Assembly: GCA_031384695.1 (NCBI GenBank)
Contig: JANNAV010000060.1
Coordinates: forward strand, 1-9,535
DNA length: 9,535 nt
DNA from: JANNAV01 sp031384695
GTDB lineage: Bacteria > Pseudomonadota > Alphaproteobacteria > Rhodobacterales > Rhodobacteraceae
Direction of reading: 5' to 3'
In this document: piece by piece, positions 4,696 to 9,535 of the stretch
Layout: every line of letters starts with the position of its first letter
How positions within the stretch are numbered: position 1 is the stretch's first letter
The notes under the pieces: generated by a model
The model's database searches: none
Seen by the model: only the letters and a program-made list of their open reading frames with translations
What the model was told of the DNA's origin: nothing
Translations under genes and position numbers: made by a program

Positions 4696-7289
4696 TCGGC
4701 GGCCTCGCGGTGGGGGTGACGGGCAAGCAGGGCTGCGAGTTCGGGGCGGCAGGAGCCGCAGTTGGTGCCTGCGCCCAAGGCGGCGCCGATGGCCTCGACG
4801 GTGATCAGGCCGGAGTGGGCGATGGCTTGGCGGATGGTGTTCAGGCCGATGTTCAGGCAGGCGCAGACGGTGGGGCCGGGGTCTGGCTGATCGGCACCGG
4901 GGCGTCCTGCGAGGATGTTATGGGCCGCACCACCCAGCCCTGCGGTGATATGGGGGCGCGAGAGCAGCACCGGGTCGCGGGCGATGAAGAGGGCGGCGGT
5001 GAGGTGGCCCTCTTCGGTGCAGGCAAAACGGTGGAGGCCACGGGCGGGGTCGGCAAGGTGGGCGGTGGGGGCCGCGCCGAAGAGGTTTTTGGCCCATGCG
5101 GCCCAGTCGGCGGGGAGGCTGCTGCCTGCCAGTTCGATCTGCGTGCCGCCCGCGATGGGGGCTTTGGCCCAATAGGCGCAGTCGGGGGTTATGTCGTGGC
5201 GGCTGATGGCGAAGCCGTACCAGAGGGCGGCGAAGGGGCGGATGGCGACGGCTGCGGATTTGCTGGCGGGTTGGCCGGAAAACGGATCGGTCAGGGCGGG
5301 CACCAGCGTGTCGATGCGGCCGGAGGGGGCAGTTTGGCCGGTCCAGTGCATGGGCGCGAAGGGGTGGCCGGGGGCCACGCGGTTGCTGATCAGGACGCGC
5401 AGGATGGTTTGGCCGTGGAGGCTGGTAACCTCGGCAAGGCTCGCGGCGGCGAGGCCGAGTGTGGCGGCGTCGGTGGTGTGAATTTCCAAGTAAGGTTCGC
5501 CCAGATGCTGCGACAGGCGGGGGGTCATCGCGGTGCGGGTCATGCTGTGCCACTGGTCGCGGATGCGGCCGGTATTGAGGCGGTAGGGGTGCGCGGGGGT
5601 GAGGGCTGCGGGCAGGCGGGCGGTGACAGGGATCAGCCGGCCTTTGCCGTCGGGAGTGTGAAAGCGGCCATCGGCGAAGAAGCGGTTGGCAATTGGGGCA
5701 CTGGTTTTGGCTTGCGGCCAGATGGTGGGGGCGAGGGTGGCGTAGTCGGTGCCGGCAAGGCCCGAGATATCGAAATCGCTTCCCAGTGCGGCGGCGACGC
5801 CGGAGAGGGCTGCGTGTTCGGCAAAGATCGCGGCGGGGTCGGGCCAGTCAAAGCCTGCAAAGCCCATTTTCTGCGCCACCTGCGCAAGGTGCCACCAATC
5901 GGGGCGGGCCTGTCCGGGGGGTGGCAGAAAGGCGCGCTGGCGGCTGATGCAGCGTTCGGAATTGGTGACGGTGCCGTCTTTTTCGCCCCATGCGGTGGCG
6001 GGCAGTAGCACATGGGCCAGCCGCGCGGTATCGGTATGGGCCCAGATATCGCTGACCGCCACGAAATCGGCGCCGGCTATGGCGTGGGCCACGCGGCCTG
6101 CTTCGGGCATCGAGACAGCGGGGTTGGTGTGCAGGATCCAGAGCGACTTGATCCGGCCATCCTCCAACGCGCGGAACAGGTCGACGGCCTTCAGGCCCGG
6201 CTTTTCGGCGATGCGGGGGGCGGCCCAGAAGCCCTGGACGGCGGCGCGGTGGCTGGGGTTTTCGATCTCAAGGTGGCAGGCGAGGGTATTGGCCATGCCG
6301 CCCACTTCGCGCCCGCCCATGGCGTTGGGCTGGCCGGTGATGGAAAACGGCCCCATGCCGGGGCGGCCGATGCGGCCGGTGGCGAGGTGGCAGTTCAGGA
6401 TGGCGTTCACCTTGTCGGTGCCGGTGTCGGACTGGTTGATGCCTTGCGAATAGACGGTGACGACGTTTTCGGATGCCGCCCAGAGGCTGAGAAAACGGGT
6501 GAGGTCTTCGATGTGCAGGCCGGTGGCTGCGGGGGTGCTGGTGCGGGCGGCGGCAAGGGATTCGGGCAGGCCGGTGGTGTACTGCAAGAAGGCCTGGTTC
6601 AGATGGTCGTGGTCGGCCAGATGGCACAGCAGCAGGTTGAAGAGATGCGCATCGGCACCGGGGGCGAGGGCAAGATGCAGATCGGCCCCCTCGCAGGTGG
6701 CGGTGCGGCGAGGGTCTATCACCACGATTTGAAGCTTGGGGCGCAGGGCTTTGGCGGTCATCAGGCGTTGGTGCAGCACCGGGTGGCACCATGCGAAGTT
6801 GCTGCCCGCCAGCACCACCAGATCGGCCAGTTCCAGATCCTCATACTGGCCGGGCACGGTATCGGTGCCGAAAGCGCGGCGGTGGCCTGCGACGCTTGAG
6901 GCCATGCAGAGGCGGGAGTTGGTGTCGATATTGGCGCTGCCGATGAAGCCTTTCATCAGTTTGTTGGCGACGTAGTAATCTTCGGTGAGCAGTTGCCCCG
7001 AGACATAGAGGGCCACCGAATCCGGGCCGTGGGCGGCGATGGTTTGGGAAAACCGGGAGGCGATGAGGTTCAGGGCTGCGTCCCATGATGCCGGTGCGCC
7101 GTGGATGCGGGGGGTGGTGAGGCGGCCTTTGGTGGCAAGGGTTTCGCCCAACGCCGCCCCCTTGACGCAGAGCCTGCCAAGGTTGGCGGGATGATCGGGG
7201 TCACCTTTGATCTGGGTGCCACCCATGCCATCGGGGCTGGCGAGTACGCCACAGCCGACACCGCAATAGGGGCAGGTGGTGCGGATCAT
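4692..7289 (-). CDS. nasA: Assimilatory nitrate reductase, molybdenum catalytic subunit
   Basis: This cytoplasmic enzyme reduces nitrate to nitrite with a Mo-bis-MGD cofactor. The 865-residue product starts without a Tat signal. It binds an N-terminal [4Fe-4S] cluster through Cys6, Cys9, Cys13 and Cys41. The Mo ligand is Cys128 in the conserved NSRLCMAS (124-131), as in the Nap/Nas group. Further motifs are LAGSNFAWCHP and, near residue 570, TGRIRDQWHSMTRT of the molydopterin-dinucleotide-binding domain. The last 60 residues are a BFD-like [2Fe-2S] domain with Cys809, Cys811, Cys844 and Cys847, an extra electron-entry module seen in many NasA proteins. Length is normal for this type. Both ends overlap neighbours by 4 nt (nirD, cobA). 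In Paracoccus the equivalent is called nasC. There, electrons reach it from the NADH site of the nitrite reductase through the NirD-like ferredoxin; the same route is plausible here. Confidence 0.95.
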   Translation of the reverse strand: MIRTTCPYCGVGCGVLASPDGMGGTQIKGDPDHPANLGRLCVKGAALGETLATKGRLTTPRIHGAPASWDAALNLIASRFSQTIAAHGPDSVALYVSGQLLTEDYYVANKLMKGFIGSANIDTNSRLCMASSVAGHRRAFGTDTVPGQYEDLELADLVVLAGSNFAWCHPVLHQRLMTAKALRPKLQIVVIDPRRTATCEGADLHLALAPGADAHLFNLLLCHLADHDHLNQAFLQYTTGLPESLAAARTSTPAATGLHIEDLTRFLSLWAASENVVTVYSQGINQSDTGTDKVNAILNCHLATGRIGRPGMGPFSITGQPNAMGGREVGGMANTLACHLEIENPSHRAAVQGFWAAPRIAEKPGLKAVDLFRALEDGRIKSLWILHTNPAVSMPEAGRVAHAIAGADFVAVSDIWAHTDTARLAHVLLPATAWGEKDGTVTNSERCISRQRAFLPPPGQARPDWWHLAQVAQKMGFAGFDWPDPAAIFAEHAALSGVAAALGSDFDISGLAGTDYATLAPTIWPQAKTSAPIANRFFADGRFHTPDGKGRLIPVTARLPAALTPAHPYRLNTGRIRDQWHSMTRTAMTPRLSQHLGEPYLEIHTTDAATLGLAAASLAEVTSLHGQTILRVLISNRVAPGHPFAPMHWTGQTAPSGRIDTLVPALTDPFSGQPASKSAAVAIRPFAALWYGFAISRHDITPDCAYWAKAPIAGGTQIELAGSSLPADWAAWAKNLFGAAPTAHLADPARGLHRFACTEEGHLTAALFIARDPVLLSRPHITAGLGGAAHNILAGRPGADQPDPGPTVCACLNIGLNTIRQAIAHSGLITVEAIGAALGAGTNCGSCRPELAALLARHPHREAAE

Positions 7290-7621
7290 GCGGCCTGCGC
7301 GCGGGTGAGGAAGTTGGCGTCAAGCAGGACGCGGCCAGCCTCCAGCCTGACGGCGTAGGTGCGTATCGCACCTTCATCGGCGCCTTGGGTCAGGCCGGTT
7401 GCCAGATCGAACACCCATGCGTGCAGGGGGCAGGTGACAGAAGTGCCGTGGACGATGCCATCGGACAAAGGCCCGCCTTTGTGCGGGCAGCGGTCTTCGA
7501 GGGCGAAGACCTGATCATCGGCGGTGCGGAAGAGGGCGATGCAGCCATGCTGGGTTTTGACCACCCGAGCGCCCTGGCGGGGGATGTCGGCGAGGGCGGC
7601 GATGTCGATCATTTGGGTCAT
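7286..7621 (-). CDS. nirD: Nitrite reductase small subunit NirD, Rieske-type [2Fe-2S]
   Basis: This is a 111-residue Rieske-fold partner of NirB. The cluster ligands are all present: Cys45-Pro-His47 (CPHKGGPLSDG) and Cys64-Pro-Leu-His67 (CPLHAWVFD). Many NirD proteins, such as E. coli NirD, have lost these ligands, so this one probably carries electrons like the NasG ferredoxin of Paracoccus. I start at the ATG at 7621, which overlaps the nirB stop as ATGA. The frame continues upstream to 7690, but that would run inside nirB and adds an Arg-rich shadow. The stop overlaps the nasA start by 4 nt. Whether it serves NirB, NasA or both is inference from the Paracoccus system. Confidence 0.93.
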   Translation of the reverse strand: MTQMIDIAALADIPRQGARVVKTQHGCIALFRTADDQVFALEDRCPHKGGPLSDGIVHGTSVTCPLHAWVFDLATGLTQGADEGAIRTYAVRLEAGRVLLDANFLTRAQAA

Positions 7622-9535
7622 TCGGCGGCCCTCAGGGTAAGGTCGGCGATGGGGGCCCATTCGGCGGGGTGGGCCGCGTGTTCGGCCCATGGATCGGTCT
7701 GGTAGATGGATTGGCTGAGCATGAAACGGTCATAAAGCGCGCCGCGCACTACCGGGTCTTCGATCTGGGTCTTGCACCATTCCAGCCCGACCTTTGCCAC
7801 CCATTTGTAGATGCGATGCAGATAGCGCGCGTTTTCGCGGTAAGCTTGGGTGAAAGCGGCGATGACTTCCATCACCTCGGCCTCGGTTGTGACAGTGATC
7901 AGGGCCACGGTTTCGCGCACGTCCATGCCTGCGGCCCCGGCGACGCTGATCTGATAGCCTGAGTCGACGCAGACTACGCCGATATCCTTGCACGTCGCCT
8001 CGGCGCAGTTGCGAGGGCAGCCGGAAACGCCGAGTTTCACCTTTGCAGGCGTCCACGAGCCCCAGAGCAGTTTTTCCAGCCTGATGCCGAGGCCGGTACT
8101 GTCTTGCGTGCCAAAGCGGCAGAATTCGGTGCCGACGCAGGTTTTGACGGTGCGCAGGCCCTTGGCATAGGCGTGGCCCGAGACCATGCCTGCGGCGTTG
8201 AAATCGGCCCAGATGGCGGGGAGGTGCTCTTTTTTGACGCCCAGAAGATCAATCCGCTGGCCGCCGGTGACCTTGAGCATGGGGACGGCGTATTTTTCGG
8301 CGGCATCTGCTATGGCACGCAACTCGGCAGGGGTGGTAACACCGCCCCACATGCGGGGCACGACGGAATAGGTGCCGTCTTTCTGGATGTTGGCGTGGTT
8401 GCGTTCGTTGACGAATCGCGACTGGCGGTCATCGACATATTCAAGCGGCCAGTCGGCGATCAGGTAATAGTTCAGCGCGGGGCGGCAGGAGGCGCAGCCG
8501 CCAACCGTTTTCCAGCCGAGATCCTGCATCACGGCAGGGATGGATTTCAAGCCGATGGATTTGATAAGGCGGCGCACGTCTTCGTGGCTGTGATCAGTGC
8601 ATTTGCACATGGGTGGGTTGGTGTTGGCGGCGAAGGCGTCGCCCAGCGTCAGGGCCATCAGTTGCTCGACCAGACCGGTACAGATGCCGCACGAGGCACT
8701 GGCCTTGGTTTGGCTGCGCACCGCATCAAGGGTGGCGGCACCGGCTTGGATGGCAGTGATGATCTTTCCTTTGCACACGCCATTGCAGCCACAAATCTCC
8801 GCTTCAGGCGGCAAGGCTGCAACGGCTGCCAAAGGGTTTGCGGTGGACCCTCCGGCGGCGAAGGCGGGGCCGAAGATCAGGGTATCGCGCAGGGCCGTGA
8901 TATCCTCGGCGGATTTGATCTTGTCAAAGAACCATGCGCCATCGGTGGTTTCACCGTAAAGCACGGCACCCAACAGGCGGTCGCCTTCAAGGATCAGGCG
9001 TTTGTAGACGCCGCGCCCCGGATCGCGGAACACGATGTCTTCGCGGCCCGGCGCATCGGCGAAATCGCCGGCGCTGAACAGATCGACGCCGGTGACCTTG
9101 AGTTTGGTGGCGGTTTGGACTGGTTTGAAGGTGGCAGCCTGCCCCAGCAGGGTGGCCGCCAGCACGCGGGCCTGATCGTAGAGGGGGGCGACAAGGCCGA
9201 AAAGCTGTTTGTCATGCTCCACGCATTCGCCCAGCGCGAAGATGGCGGGATCGGAGGTGCGAAGTTGGCTGTCGACCGTGATGCCGCGCCCGACATCAAG
9301 ATGCGCGTCATTGGCAAGGCGCACCTCGGGGCGGATGCCGACGGCCATGCAGACCAGATCGGCGGGATAGACGGTGCCGTCTTCCAGCAGGACGGCCTCG
9401 ACCTTTTCCACACCGAGAATGGCCTTGGTGGCGCCTTTGCAATGGATGCGGATGCCGCGACGTTCCAGATCCTTTTGCAAAAGGTAACCTGCGGCGGGGT
9501 CGAGTTGACGCTCCATCAGGTGGCCCATCAGGTGG
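7618..9535 (-). CDS. nirB: NAD(P)H-dependent assimilatory nitrite reductase large subunit NirB, 5' end outside window
   Basis: NirB reduces nitrite to ammonium with six electrons from NAD(P)H. The frame runs off the window; 638 residues are visible, and roughly 170-190 N-terminal residues (most of the FAD domain) are missing. The ATG at 9526-9528 is internal: codons for His-Leu precede it, matching the usual HLM...LMERQLD motif. Numbering from that Met, there follow the rest of the FAD/NAD domain (MAVGIRP, IFALGECVEH), two BFD-like [2Fe-2S] modules (Cys246/248/280/283 and Cys308/310/345/348), then the siroheme/[4Fe-4S] domain with CX5C (464, 470) and CX3C (504, 508). All ligands are intact. 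It is the first visible gene of the minus-strand operon nirB-nirD-nasA-cobA. Its promoter and any nasT/nasS or transporter genes lie beyond the window. Confidence 0.96.
   Translation of the reverse strand, partial: HLMGHLMERQLDPAAGYLLQKDLERRGIRIHCKGATKAILGVEKVEAVLLEDGTVYPADLVCMAVGIRPEVRLANDAHLDVGRGITVDSQLRTSDPAIFALGECVEHDKQLFGLVAPLYDQARVLAATLLGQAATFKPVQTATKLKVTGVDLFSAGDFADAPGREDIVFRDPGRGVYKRLILEGDRLLGAVLYGETTDGAWFFDKIKSAEDITALRDTLIFGPAFAAGGSTANPLAAVAALPPEAEICGCNGVCKGKIITAIQAGAATLDAVRSQTKASASCGICTGLVEQLMALTLGDAFAANTNPPMCKCTDHSHEDVRRLIKSIGLKSIPAVMQDLGWKTVGGCASCRPALNYYLIADWPLEYVDDRQSRFVNERNHANIQKDGTYSVVPRMWGGVTTPAELRAIADAAEKYAVPMLKVTGGQRIDLLGVKKEHLPAIWADFNAAGMVSGHAYAKGLRTVKTCVGTEFCRFGTQDSTGLGIRLEKLLWGSWTPAKVKLGVSGCPRNCAEATCKDIGVVCVDSGYQISVAGAAGMDVRETVALITVTTEAEVMEVIAAFTQAYRENARYLHRIYKWVAKVGLEWCKTQIEDPVVRGALYDRFMLSQSIYQTDPWAEHAAHPAEWAPIADLTLRAAE

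Noticed and set aside
4710..6899. Two long plus-strand frames (432 and 295 codons) opposite nasA
   Set aside because: Gly-rich shadows of the nasA frame, with no recognisable family.
7622..7690. Upstream start for nirD at 7690
   Set aside because: It would overlap nirB by over 70 nt with an Arg/Pro/Gly-rich leader; the ATG at 7621 gives the operon's regular 4-nt overlap.

Overview
The window is GC-rich alphaproteobacterial chromosome. The protein sequences (TatB/TatC, a DUF815 ATPase directly after tatC, a TIGR02300/FYDLN-acid protein beside tRNA-Ala) look like Rhodobacterales (Rhodobacter/Paracoccus relatives). This placement is by recognition of families, not by a database search.

Layout. 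Positions 1-2209 (+) are one tightly packed operon: the 3' part of tatB, then tatC, then a DUF815 P-loop ATPase, with ATGA and 8-nt overlaps. Positions 2210-2752 hold no convincing gene. This unusually long gap lies between two converging genes and is rich in structure: a perfect FNR-type palindrome, several hairpins (one with a T-run), and a helically phased TGCATAGC repeat. Positions 2753-3442 (-) encode a YgjP-like zinc metallopeptidase. It is divergent from a TIGR02300 protein (3576-3911, +), which is followed by tRNA-Ala(GGC) with its own promoter and a hairpin terminator.

Positions 4186-9535 (-) are a nitrate/nitrite assimilation operon transcribed nirB > nirD > nasA > cobA-like, every junction a 4-nt ATGA overlap. 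NasA reduces nitrate to nitrite. NirB (siroheme, FAD, Fe-S) with the Rieske-type NirD reduces nitrite to ammonium using NAD(P)H. The last gene would make precorrin-2, the precursor of the siroheme that NirB needs, but it is only 169 aa and lacks the C-terminal lobe of its family. It ends about 100 bp from the tRNA, with no room for the missing part.

Most of the window is ordinary core or accessory metabolism. The parts worth a second look are the truncated methyltransferase at the tRNA edge (a probable recombination junction) and the structured, FNR-box-bearing 540-bp intergenic region. I saw no CRISPR array, transposase, integrase or phage gene, and no clear new multi-gene system.
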